In this document: one piece after another, positions 33,832-44,891 of the stretch
Numbering within the stretch: the stretch's first letter is position 1
How the letters are laid out: each line of letters opens with the position of its first letter
Source: Trametopsis cervina
Taxonomy: Eukaryota; Basidiomycota; Agaricomycetes; Polyporales; Irpicaceae
Assembly: GCA_022385755.1 (NCBI GenBank)
Contig: MU278349.1
Location: forward strand, 434,001 to 498,000
DNA length: 64,000 bases
Reading direction: 5' to 3'
Program-made: the position numbers and the translations under genes
The notes under the pieces: model-generated
The model's database searches: none
Seen by the model: the letters and a program-made list of their open reading frames with translations, nothing else
What the model was told of the DNA's origin: nothing

Positions 33832-35717
33832 TGAAACCAGAGTCAGCCTCAGAACAATCTTCTGTGACACTTTCTCCTCCTACTGCTCGCCCATGGCTTA
33901 CATCCTTCGGTAAGCTGGCCTGACTGTTTACCGGAAATTATTGCTAACAGTTCAGTGATGCATAGCTCGAGCATCCATACACTCTTTGCTCAGCCAAGTT
34001 ATCCATATAGGATACTTACAGATCATAGAAGATGGCGAAACATTTGAATATGGCAACAAATCGGCAACAAACGCAGTTTGTATCACCGTGCTCGACCAGA
34101 ATTTTTGGAGAAGAGTGCTCCTGCAAGTCTTTAGTTTACGTCGCTTGTTCAAATTGTTTTTCTGACCTGCATGCTCTAGGGCTGGTGATCTTGGCCGTAG
34201 GTATTTCCTGGTTCTTGCCACACAGTCCTAACCTATATCACAGTCGGTGAGGCGTACATGCTGGGGGAAATCCATATCGACCATCTACCGAGAGTTATGC
34301 GTGTGAGCTTCCCCAAATGCGTGTCAATGTTTTTCTGAAACTGAAGCCCACACCAAAAGCTTTGGATCGACAATCAAGACGCGATCTCATCAATGTCGTC
34401 AATACTCAGCCGTGTATTATCTTTCAGCTCCTCGTTGAGCAACGCCATATTTGGTCAAACAAAGTTCCAGGCTCGACTCAACGCCATAGCAAGCTATGAC
34501 CAATCAAACGATTTATTCCAGGTGTGATCATATCTCCAGAGAATACGCGTAATCAGACTAAGATACTCCTTTTAGGCGTTTCTCAGTAAAGAGATGATGT
34601 ATTCTTGCGCTCTCTGGAGCTCGGAGGAAGGCGGTCTCGATGGGGATATTCTATCTGGACCGTCCCCAGGAGATCTTGAATCCGCACAGTTACGCAAGAT
34701 ACGCCACGTCCTGAAGAAAGCACGACTCCAGCCAGGTCATCGCATCTTGGAATTTGGGTCAGGATGGGGCGGCTTAGCCATCGAGGTACTCTAATTCTCA
34801 CTCAATCAGATAGCTTCATTCTTTGACGGCTATTTTAGGCCGCAATTAATTTTGGATGCCAAGTAGACAGTCTCACGCTGTCAAAAGAGCAGAAAACTTT
34901 TGCCGAAGATAGAATTAAAGCAGCCGGCGTCGAAGACAAGGTCCGCATACACCTGCTGGATTATCGCGACATCCCGCGCGAGTTTAAACAGGCCTTCGAT
35001 GCATTCATTAGTATCGAGATGCTAGAGCATGTCGGATCACGGGCAAGCTCACTTCACTTTCATGCACATGTCATATATCTCACCCTGGCCACAGCACTAC
35101 AAAGAGTACTTTTCCCTGGTCGACTATGCTTTAAAACCAAGCAACGCTACGGTAGTTGTAACCTCTTCAACGTTCCCAGAATCCAGATACACTGGTTATC
35201 AGTAAGCTTTATTGCAGAGCAGGTTTCTCAGTAATGCTAAGATAGGATACAGGGCACAAGACTTCATGAGAAAGTACATGTGGCCGAATTCGTGTTTGCC
35301 TTCTGCAACTGCTCTTGTTACCGCAGCATATGCGGGAGCCAAAGGTCGCTTTACGTTAGAAGGGGTCGAAAATCATGCCGCTCGTACGTCCGGCTTCCCA
35401 CCACGAACATTTGGACCCTAACATTTGTGTGAGATAGACTATCCCCGAACGTTGCGCTCGTGGGACCGACGTCTCAAGGAAAATCTCAAGCAGGATGTCA
35501 TCGCAAAGTCCTACCCTTCATTGTCGAACCCGTACGAATATGCAATTTTCAAACGTAAATGGGAATACTTCTTTGCATACGCTGGGGAGGGTTTTATCAA
35601 AGGTTACATCACCTGCCACATGCTCACATTTATCCGCACCGTGCGTTTCCAGTAGCTTTCGTTATGGCTCTCCCACTGACATATGGTTCTCAGAACGATG
35701 TTTCCTCGCCCACATGA
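33832..35717 (+). CDS. Cyclopropane-fatty-acyl-phospholipid synthase-like methyltransferase
   Basis: This SAM-dependent enzyme adds a methylene group to double bonds of lipid acyl chains. The start MKPESASEQSSVTLSPPTAR at 33832 leads into GEAYMLGEIHIDHLPRVMR and then WIDNQDAISSMSSILSRVL. The next exon gives LSKEMMYSCALW and the SAM-binding glycine motif RILEFGSGWGGLAIE. EKTFAEDRIKAAGVEDKVRI, FDAFISIEMLEH (the conserved acidic block after the SAM loop), HYKEYFSLVDYALKP and KYMWPNSCLPSATALV follow. The end is FIRTNDVSSPT with TGA 35715-35717. About eight introns are needed; all joined in frame, so the gene seems intact. The family is bacterial in origin and common in fungi. Whether the product makes cyclopropane or a methyl-branched lipid is unknown. 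Confidence 0.9.
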
Positions 35718-36702
35718 CCCTGTTATCCCGGTAGAGCCCACAGGCTCGTTGAAGGTTTCGCACCATATTTCGCTCTCGCCGACTGGCCAGCTATCGTTGT
35801 ACGCCAATAGGCGGAGTTTTCAATGCTATGCTTCGATTGATCGTGTACCCGTCGCTGTGAAGCGTGAAATTTTGTTGGCAATGCCTATCGATACCTTTAA
35901 AAGCTTCTTGGACACGCACGACAGCGAAAGGAATCAGGAACAGGCGCGATGTGGTTTCGGTTTCGGGAACGTCCGACAGCCCTGGCATTCAATGCCGTTT
36001 TATTATCCCAGGGGACACAAGGCGTGAGTGTTCGAATCGACGGGTAGACCGCTTAGCTTCTCCCGCGAAACTTTTCTAGCAGTTCACTTCGTCGGGGTCA
36101 ATGCACTGATAAGCAGCCGAGAGCATGCTGCATCAGGCCGCCCGGCGAGAGCCCCGTGAACAAAGCTCTGTCTAGCACCAACGAAAGATGGACATGGTGG
36201 TCACCTGCACATCGTAAGTTCGTCGGGAAGAATTGAACAAGCGTTCTCATTCACTTTCATACCATGTGCCGTGTTTTATAACGAACGCGCCACTTGAGGA
36301 CATAACAGGTCCACACAAAAAAGCCTACACAAAGGAATGAGAAAGTATAGATACACAATGCATGACGAAGCGTACATTTTCAATGTTTGTGCTGAGCATG
36401 ATAACGGTGGGATCAGTAACGGAGGTGCAAGCGGGTGAAAATAACACACAGCTGGCTGAAGCAAAGGATATATATTGACAGAACGCAAAATACCCGCATT
36501 CGCGCGAAGGCTGACCTGTCATGAAGCATGGGACCAACACCATGTCCCCTCTACGTGATGACAGAGTTATTTGCCCGCAACGCGGGACAAATCGATAGCA
36601 AGATACAAGCTTTGCTGCTCACCGACGGTCCAATCATATGCCAAAGAAAATATATGTAAAGATCACTGCGTCCCCAGTCAAGACATCTCGTTCAATGGTT
36701 TC
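35718..36702. other. Gene-free stretch between two convergent genes
   Basis: This 985-bp stretch lies between the stops of the CFAS-like gene and ARL2. A 114-codon plus frame (35683-36027) overlaps the CFAS end and has no recognised motif. Nothing else could be supported. Confidence 0.5.
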
Positions 36703-37558
36703 CTACGCTGCGGTAGTGATTGCCAGAGGTGAACCTGTTATGTTCGTTGTAGAGTAATATATACGGCCCGCAACGTCCTCCACGACCCAATCGAGCCCTT
36801 CGACGAGGTTGTGGCCCGTGACCGCGCTACATGAGAGGATTCGCCATTGGTGTGTCGTGATGGAGGACAAGTCGAGAGCCTGGGGAGGTATCGTAAGACA
36901 TAGGTCTGTTTAGGTTGATGGTTGAGAAACTCACGTCTCGAATCTCAAGACTGGTCATTGTGCCAGGAATATCTTGCTTATTCGCGAATATGAGGAGTGA
37001 GGCACCAGATAATCTCTGTTGGAATCATTAGTAATGAGCAGGGATATCATTAAGGAGCGCTTACATCTTCAAGTAGCAGACTATGAAGCTCATCTTTGCA
37101 GTCCTGCATCCGCATGCGATCTCCCGAATCGACAACCCATACGATTGCATCAGTCTGTTCGAAATAATTGCGCCAATACGGGCGAAGTGTCCGTTGACCT
37201 CCGACATCCCCTTGAATCCTTCAGAAAGAGTTCATGCACGCTACGGTAGCTCGAAGGACCTACAAACATTCAGTGTATATCTGTGGTTTGCTTGAGATGT
37301 CTACATGTTGACAGGACGAAGGCAGCTTACCTTCCGTGTACAAAAGTCTTGATGTTGAAGCCCAGAGTTGGGCTGATTCCGGTAATATCCTCTCCATTGA
37401 GTTTCTTCAATATTGTAGTCTTCCCTGCATTGTCAAGACCGCTAGGGTGACGAGAGCATGAGACATATTTATATGTGTAGGCTCCCCACATACAGGAATA
37501 GAATCCGCATCTCCTTCTCTTTCTGCCTATTCTTGCGTATTATGGTGAGCAGACCCAT
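36703..37558 (-). CDS. ARL2: ADP-ribosylation factor-like GTPase ARL2
   Basis: ARL2 (yeast Cin4, fission yeast Alp41) works with tubulin cofactors in tubulin folding. The start [20 protein letters not shown] at 37558 lacks the N-myristoylation-type second-site Ser/Thr pattern and is typical of ARL2. The P-loop [19 protein letters not shown] and switch [17 protein letters not shown] follow. A 17-nt exon (37280-37264) gives YTLNV, then [20 protein letters not shown] (switch II), [12 protein letters not shown] (NKxD) and [20 protein letters not shown]. The stop is TAG 36705-36703. The C-terminus runs about 20 residues longer than in animal ARL2. It shares a 202-bp divergent promoter region with eIF5B. 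Confidence 0.93.
37264..37280 (-). other. 17-nt microexon in ARL2
   Basis: Minus-strand exon ATATACACTGAATGTTT is flanked by CCACAG and GTAGGT. It completes the Arg codon of the exon before and starts the Trp codon of WDVGGQ in the exon after, giving HGR-YTLNV-WDVGGQ, exactly as in ARL2 relatives. Without it the conserved block cannot be formed. Confidence 0.8.
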
Positions 37559-37760
37559 GTATATCAACTTTTCGTTATTCAAAGGTGGCAGGCTCAAACT
37601 GAGTTGCATGTATGCGCTGACTGGCTCAAGGCGTGTGATCATGATGTAAGCGGAACGCGTTATCTCGACGACGGCATCTGCCGCATCTGCATCTACTCAA
37701 GGGAGTTTTGCTCTCAACGGTCAACTACGACCCTATTACGACCCATCCTATTGACACGAT
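37559..37760. promoter_or_regulatory. Short divergent promoter region of ARL2 and eIF5B
   Basis: Only 202 bp separate the two start codons. A direct repeat TACGACCC occurs at 37726-37733 and 37737-37744, 11 bp apart (one helical turn), ending 16 bp before the eIF5B ATG. It may be a promoter or start-site element, or part of the leader. No TATA box was recognised. Confidence 0.45.
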
Positions 37761-40700
37761 ATGGCGCCTAAGAACAAGGGAAAGAAGGGAAAGAAACAGG
37801 ACGATGATGATTTCTGGTAAGGATATCACTCTCGATCGAGCTGTAGAGCTTTACCATCCGTCCCAGGGAAAACGCAGGTACCTCCGTCGCAGGTAACAAC
37901 GCCACCCTATCGGGGGATGTCGTTGAAGATGAATCTGAAAAGCCGGCGGGCAAGCCAGGGTTCTCTGCTTTTGCTTCCTTGGGTGTAGAGGATCCACCTG
38001 AAGACGAAGATGAGGACTTCGGCGGTCTTATGGTGCGCAATAATCCTCATCCCACACATCTCTGCCCAGCTGAAGCCATTCCAGTCGGTGATAAAGGCTA
38101 CGACGGCGAAGGGGAAGAAGGATAAGAAGAAGAACAAAAAGGCACCTCTGGATGACGAACTGTTACCCGACGATGCTGAGACATCCAAAGCGCCAGTCGA
38201 GGTCACAGCCGATGATTTAGCAGATGAAGAGTGGGGTCCAGTCAAGGAAAAGAAAGGAAAGAAGGACAAGGGGAAGAAGGGGAAAACGGCACCAGAGGAT
38301 AAAACTTCGGATACACCAGACGGTGAGTATGGTCATCAATATCTTCTACGGAATGGTATTTTGATGGAAATAATGACCTTCTTCTACTAGCACCCCCTGC
38401 GTCCACAGAAGAAGCCGCAGAACCCCCACCGCCACCAGTGGATGACGACGATGACGATGACACAGGGCCCAAAATACTGTCCAAGAAGGAGAAGGAGAAG
38501 CTGAAGAAAGAGCGCGAGAAGGTCAGTACTGTGCTTTCTATACGTTGGAGATCTTACCTTATACCGATGATTAATTTACCCAGGCAAAGAAAAAGGCTCA
38601 AGCCGCAGCCAAGAAAGGTACACAAGGAGACACTGAGGAGACTGCGCCAGCCCCTGCTCCTGAATCTATCGCCGCTGTTGAAAAGGTCGCAGACGACGAG
38701 GAAGACGGTGACGATGGCGGTGCAGGCGGCGGGGGAGCTTCGTCAAAGAAGAAGAAGAAAAAGAAGGCAAAGAAAGATGAAGAATCCGCACCCGCACCAG
38801 CTGCCACTAAGAAGAAGGCTGCGTCAGGCATCAGTGCTTTGAAAGCGTTGATGGAGGAGAAGAAGCGTCTTGAGGAGGAAGCACGACTTAGAGAGGAGGA
38901 GGAACGAAAGCGTATTGAAGAGGAGGAACGAAAGGCAGAGGAGGAAGCTAGGAAGAAAGAGGAGGAGAAGCAGAGGAAAAAGGAGAAAGAAAAAGTATGT
39001 TGAGGTGCGGTGGTCATTTCTATCGGGCTAACGTTCTACTAGGCAAAGCGTGAATTGGCCAAGAAAGAGGGCAGGCTGCTTACCAAGAAGCAGAAAGAGG
39101 AGCAGCGTGTCGCAGAGCTTCGCAAACAAGCTCTTTTGGCTTCTGGAGTACAAATCGAAGGTCTCCAGCATAATGGTGCTCCTGCTTCCAAAAAGGTTGT
39201 CTATGGTAACCGCAAAAAGAAGGGTCCTAGTGGTGCCGCTGCTTCTAGCAGTCCAGTGACAAGAGAACCGTCGCCTGAGCGAGATATCTCATCCTCGCCC
39301 GCTCCAGCGCCGCCCAAGGACCTCGAAGAAGATGTATCGAAGGTTGATGAGCCCAAAGATGACTGGGATGCTAGCAGCGAGGACGAAGCCTCCAAACTCT
39401 CTGTAGCTCCCGAAGCTGTCAAGGATGACTGGGATGCAAGCAGCGACGAAGACCAAGAGGAGAAGGCAGCGGCCGGTCCGTTTTTATATTCAGTTACGGG
39501 GTTTACTTCGCTCATGAATTGTCGTATCAGCGAACATTTCCGCAACGAAGACACTTAAGCCAACGCCCTCAGCGAAATCAAATACTTCAGCTCCAACTGC
39601 GCAACCCAAAGCTGCTGTCCCTGACGGGTCTAGTTCCAAGCCGGACGCTTCAGCGAAGAATCTCATTAAAGAGTCGGAATCGGAGAATAGTAGCGAAGAA
39701 GAAAGCTCATCTGAGGAAGACTCAGATTCAGACTCTGATGACTCGGATTCCGACTCTGAGGATGGGATGTCAAAAGCCCAGAAGATGGCCGCTCAACGGA
39801 AGGCCGAAGCTGTGGAGCGACGCAAGCAAGCTCGTGAAGCAGCACTCGCCGCAAGAAACAAAGACGACCTTCGTAGCCCTATTTGTTGTATTCTGGGTCA
39901 TGTCGATACCGGCAAAACAAAACTTCTCGACAAGGTAGGCATTAGAAATGCACATAAATGGGTTTCTCATCATGCTTTAGATCCGACAAACTAACGTACA
40001 AGAAGGTGAAGCTGGCGGTATCACGCAGCAAATTGGTGCCACTTACTTCCCTGTCGACGCTATCAAGACTAAAACTGCTGTTCTGAATAAGGTTTGTTAC
40101 TTGTTGTTATCCCGTTACAGGTCTTAACTCCCCCGTAGAACGGAGAACAAGAGTACAAGATTCCTGGTCTGTTGGTCATCGACACCCCAGGCCACGAATC
40201 TTTCACCAATTTGCGATCGCGCGGAAGCTCCCTCTGTAATATCGCTATTCTTGTTGTGGACATCATGCACGGTCTAGAGCCACAAACTTTGGAATCTCTT
40301 CGTCTCCTCAGAGATCGTAAAACTCCATTCATTGTCGCTCTCAACAAGGTTTTTTGGTCCACCCTACTTGCACGCGCAAAACCGTTGACATCTCTCAGAT
40401 TGATCGTATGTACGGCTGGGAAGCTACCCCCGATAACGACTTCAGAAGTTCCCTCGCGAAGCAGAAGCGCTCTGTCGTTCGTGAATTTGAGGACAGATGT
40501 CAGAAGACAATACTCGCCTTCGCTGAGCAAGGACTCAATGCCGTCTTGTACTACGACAACAAGAATTTCGCCCGGAACGTTTCGCTGGTCCCAACATCCG
40601 CCATCACAGGAGAGGGTGTTCCCGATATGATCATGCTGCTCGTCAACCTCACGCAGCAGCGCATGAGCGACAGCTTGATGTACCTTTCAGAGCTGCAATG

Positions 40701-42131
40701 CACTGTGCTAGAAGTTAAAGTTATCGAAGGTCTTGGAACAACTCTTGACGTTGTTTTGTCCAATGGTATATTACGTGAGGGGGATAGGATTGTTGTCTGC
40801 GGCCTCAATGGGCCGATTCTTACGCAAGTCAGAGCTCTCCTCACACCTCAGCCCCTTCGTGAGATGCGCATCAAGGTCAGCATCCACAATCCAGTGAAGT
40901 GTAATGCAATCTAACATATTCTCCATTCAGTCTGTGTACGTTCATCACAAGGAAGTGAAGGCAGCTCTTGGAGTCAAACTCGTGGCGCCGGATCTCGAGA
41001 AGGCTATCGCTGGTTCTCGGCTGCTGGTCGTGGGCCCTGACGACGACGAAGAAGAATTAATGGATGAAGTCATGTCCGATTTGACGACTTTACTCAACTC
41101 TATTGATAAATCCGGTCGCGGTGTCTGCGTACAAGCGAGTACTCTTGGATCTTTGGAAGCCTTACTCGATTTCCTGAAGAGCAGCAAAATCCCTGTCTCT
41201 GGTATCAACATCGGTCCTGTTCACAAGAAGGATATCATGCGCGCAGCAACCATGTTGGAGAAGGCCAAGGAACTTGCGTGCATCCTATGCTTCGATGTCA
41301 CCGTAGATAAGGAAGCCGAACGTTTAGCGGAAGAGATGGGTATTCGACTATTCAAAGGTGCACTTTACTCTCCACATCTCCTTCGCAACCCTGTACTGAT
41401 ATACCTACTAGCTGACATTATATACCATCTGTTTGATGCCTTCACCGCGTACAACGCTGAGATCATGGAAGCAAAGCGACGAGATGCCGCCCCGCAAGCC
41501 GTGTGGCCTTGTCGTCTTAAAACTATTGCCTGCTTCGCCAAGCGAGAGCCCATCATTCTCGGTGTAGATATTCTCGATGGCACTCTCCGCATTGGAACAC
41601 CGATATGTGTTGTCAAAGTTGACCCAGAGACACAGAAGAAAGAAATCATCGACTTGGGCAAAATGTGAATAATCATATGTTCCTCATTCATCCAGCTTCT
41701 GACATACTCGTTTTAGCACTTCACTAGAAATCAATCACAAGCCATTTGAGGTACGCTACAATTACGTATGCGCCTTCTTGACCATCGCCTGATATAATGG
41801 GTCTAGGTTGTAAAGAAATCGCAAGCGGGAGCTGGAGTAGCTGTCAAGATTGAGCACGCCGTGTACCAGTCGGCGAAGATGTTCGGCCGTCACTTTGACG
41901 AGAAAGACGAGCTGTACAGCCACATTACCCGACAAAGTATCGATGTCCTTAAGGTCCGTTCGTTGTTCGCATTATTGGTTATGACACTAAGGGTGAGTTC
42001 CAGGCGTCTTTCAAGGCTGATGTATCCAACGAAGAATGGCTCTTAATCAAAGCACTCAAGCCGGTACGTCGCGCGTCGTAATCAGTGCTCCTCCGTTCTA
42101 AACGTTTTCATAGCGGCTCAATATCCAATAA
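37761..42131 (+). CDS. Translation initiation factor eIF5B (IF2-type GTPase)
   Basis: eIF5B joins the 60S subunit to the 48S complex and hydrolyses GTP. The start [17 protein letters not shown] at 37761 opens a long charged N-terminal part with Lys/Glu-rich coiled stretches ([20 protein letters not shown]) and acidic repeats with DDWDASS. The G domain begins near 39885 with [15 protein letters not shown]; switch I ([19 protein letters not shown]), [15 protein letters not shown] (switch II) and LNK joined across an intron to ID (G4) follow. Then come domain II ([20 protein letters not shown]), domain III ([20 protein letters not shown]) and domain IV ([20 protein letters not shown]), ending LKPRLNIQ with TAA 42129-42131. 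At least 14 introns; length about 1,150-1,200 residues. It appears intact. Confidence 0.95.
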
Positions 42132-42320
42132 TCATCTCTCGGATTGCTGTTGTCTACATAGTGGTAACTTGAAAGACTAAGAACGGAGCACATGTATCCC
42201 ATCACGCCATCTGTTTACATAAGCACACTGTATCTATATCACCCCAATTTTAGCAAACTTTTCTCGATCCTCTCTCTTTCTTCTTACCGCTTCGCGCTGA
42301 TCGCTACACAGCAGCCCACA

Positions 42321-44776
42321 ATGTCCAACGACGATACAAGACAATATAGGGATGCATCCGAGCAAGGCTCACTGGATACGGACGAAATTCAGCTGGTAAT
42401 GAGATAAGGGGATACTGAGCGGACCTGTGCGGGGAATGGGATTGCTGGTCATCTTCGGTAACGTCCTTTTATAGAGGTGAACTAGGCTACGGGTATCCTC
42501 GTTTGCGACCGTCATGCGTTGAGTCTTAGGCATCCCGAAGATGCTTGTGCTCGTGAAAGCAGACGCTAGCAGCGAGGGTTGAGAGTATACCGTTAGAACC
42601 TGATCAGCGCTCAGACCTGCGTAGGGAAGCCTTAGTGTCGCCTATTTGTTACGCTCCTCTCAAGGAGGAGCTGCGGCAGAGTTTACTGACCAGACTGTGA
42701 TCAATTTCATAGGCCAAGCTCGGATATACACAGGTAAGATATCATCCGCTCTTCTGCCATGGGTGACCTCTTCTCAATGCTTCTGGTCAGCAATTACATC
42801 GCACATGGCACTTGGTTGAAAGCTTCTCCGCCTCTTTCGTAGCTCTAAATTTCATCGGAGGGGTGAGGTTCGTTGTATAATTCTCCGATTGCGGAAATAT
42901 ATGTTGACATATCACAGGGGTGGAATTTTCCTAGGTCTTCTGGCCGGTGGTCCAGCTGCGATCTGGTAGGCAGAATCGTCGCGATGCCCTCGATTAATGA
43001 CATTGATGCTTCCAGGTCTTCATACATCGTGTCCATGATTTTTATGTGGATTACGGCCGCGGTGATGGCTGAGATTTGCTCTGCCTTACCATTGAGCGGT
43101 TCTATCTACGTCTGGGCAGCCGAAAGCGCAGGCCCCAAGTATGCCAGGTTTTTCGGGTTCATCGTCGCCTGGTGGTCATGCACAGCTTGGATGACATTCG
43201 CAGCTGGGAACTGTCAGGTCGGTGATACTCATTAGTCGATACTATAAGGGTGCTGATCCGAGTTCCAGAGCACCGCGAACTATATCGTCTCTCAACTTGC
43301 TGTCTGGGGAGTCGATTTTCCAGGAGGAGTAGGCAATGACAACATCAAATGGCGCACTCTTATCTGGGCCGTGTCCGAGGGTATCCTATTGTGCTCCGTT
43401 GCCATTAACTACCTTCCACCCCATTGGTACTCGCGTATATTCCGGCTATCCGTAGTCATTTACATGATCGACTTCCTTCTCTGCGTCATATGGCTTCCCA
43501 TAGGCGTTTCCAAGACATATGGATTCCGATCGGCAAAGGATGTCTTTACCATGACCTGTGAGGAACAATCACCAAATCTGTTCATGTTTGCTCACGTCTC
43601 TGATAGACAATGGCACGGGTGCGCCTGGCGGATGGAATTGGATTTTGTGCTAGTGAGCGAACCACTGCTTTCACGCTAGTTGTATGCTTAGAGCTATGCA
43701 GCCTCTTCACTGCAGGAACCATGATCGGCTTTGATGCTTCTGGACATATCGCTGAAGAGACAAAAAATGCGAGGTAAGTATTGCGTTGCCTCTTGCTACG
43801 CACTACCAAATATATTCCACGACAGTGTCGTCGCAGGGCGTGGAATCCTTTCCAGTGCGATCGCAACGGGAATCTTTGGTTTTGCTACCACTATTCTATT
43901 CTTGTTCTGCACGCCAGACTTGGACACGCTATTCAGCTTGGACGCACCACAACCATTCGTCCAACTATACGCCATGGCACTTGGACGACAGGGCAGTATC
44001 GTGATGACCGTCATTGCCACCGTCGGCCTGACCTTGGTCAGTGCTACACTACCATACTATATTGTACCTCACTCACGAGCAGGTCTTAGAGTACGAGTGT
44101 TGCTATCGTAGCAGCGTCTCGGCTGATCTTCGCCGTCGCCCGTGATGGCGTCTTGCCGCTTTCAGGTTGGATTGGGAAAGTTGACAGTTCTCGCCAGCCG
44201 CGCAACGCAGTAACCGTCATGTACGTTTTTGGGGCGATCATCTTGTGTACGATTCTACCGAGCCAGGTCGCCTTCACGTCCCTCATCTCTGCTGGTGGTG
44301 TGCCAACCACAGCAGCCTATGGTCTTATTGCCTTGCTTCGCTTGACAATGACTGCTGACGACTTCACAAACTCCCACTTTTACCTTGGGAAGTGGCGCAA
44401 GCCGTTCTATCTGGGCGCCGTAATATTCAACGGTGTTATCTTTGCTGTAAGGGCTTGTTTCAATCTGCCATTGGCTGTTCTAATTTGCATGAACCTTCAG
44501 ACGCAAGTCTCGCCATTCTTCTTCCCTGTTACATCCGAGACGTTCAATTTCGTAAGTGTCCAAAATTTCCTTGCCCAGTTCATGACTCAAAGTCCGGAGT
44601 AGGCTCCCGTGATCTTCGGTGCTGTCACCGTCTGCGGCGTCATCAGCTGGTATTTCATCCCTGAACACAAATGGCTTCGCCGTGAGGTTGTTCTGAAAGG
44701 CTTGCAGGAAGGCAATGCTCAGGACACCGTTGCTCGGGATCCCGTCGCCAACGACGAAATCTACTATACGAAGTAG
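42321..44776 (+). CDS. APC-family amino acid/GABA permease
   Basis: This plasma-membrane or organellar transporter of about 530 residues has 12 predicted helices. The start MSNDDTRQYRDASEQGSLDT at 42321 is followed by a 317-nt intron and then AKLGYTQQLHRTWHLVESFS, the entry block of the fungal GABA/choline permease group (UGA4-like). Later blocks are AEICSALPLSGSIYVWAAES, the conserved MIGFDASGHIAEETKNA, RDGVLPLSGWI and FTSLISAGGVPTTAAYGLIA. The end is NDEIYYTK with TAG 44774-44776. Around eight short introns interrupt it; some junctions near 42880-43000 and 43560-43720 were not fixed to the base. Substrate is inferred from family only. It converges on the ICP55-like gene, with 115 bp between stops. 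Confidence 0.9.
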
Positions 44777-44891
44777 TTCACGAAAGTTTGCCATATTAGC
44801 ATCAGCGTGTTCCATGTCTCCCTCTCAACATCGCAGGTTTACAAGACAGGTAGAACATGTATAGATCGTTGATCGTGTATGAGACTCTGCT

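Noticed and set aside
35683..36027. 114-codon plus frame downstream of CFAS as a separate gene
   Set aside because: It overlaps the last CFAS exon in another frame and shows no motif.
36027..36040. GTTCGAATC as the T-loop of a tRNA gene
   Set aside because: The flanking bases do not form a T-arm stem and no anticodon or acceptor arms can be folded nearby.
37201..37260. Frameshift or broken switch II region in ARL2
   Set aside because: First reading seemed to lack the NxW block, but a 17-nt microexon at 37264-37280 restores it fully.
38100..39000. Simple-sequence expansion in eIF5B
   Set aside because: The Lys/Glu-rich repeats are typical of the eIF5B N-terminal region and are in frame.
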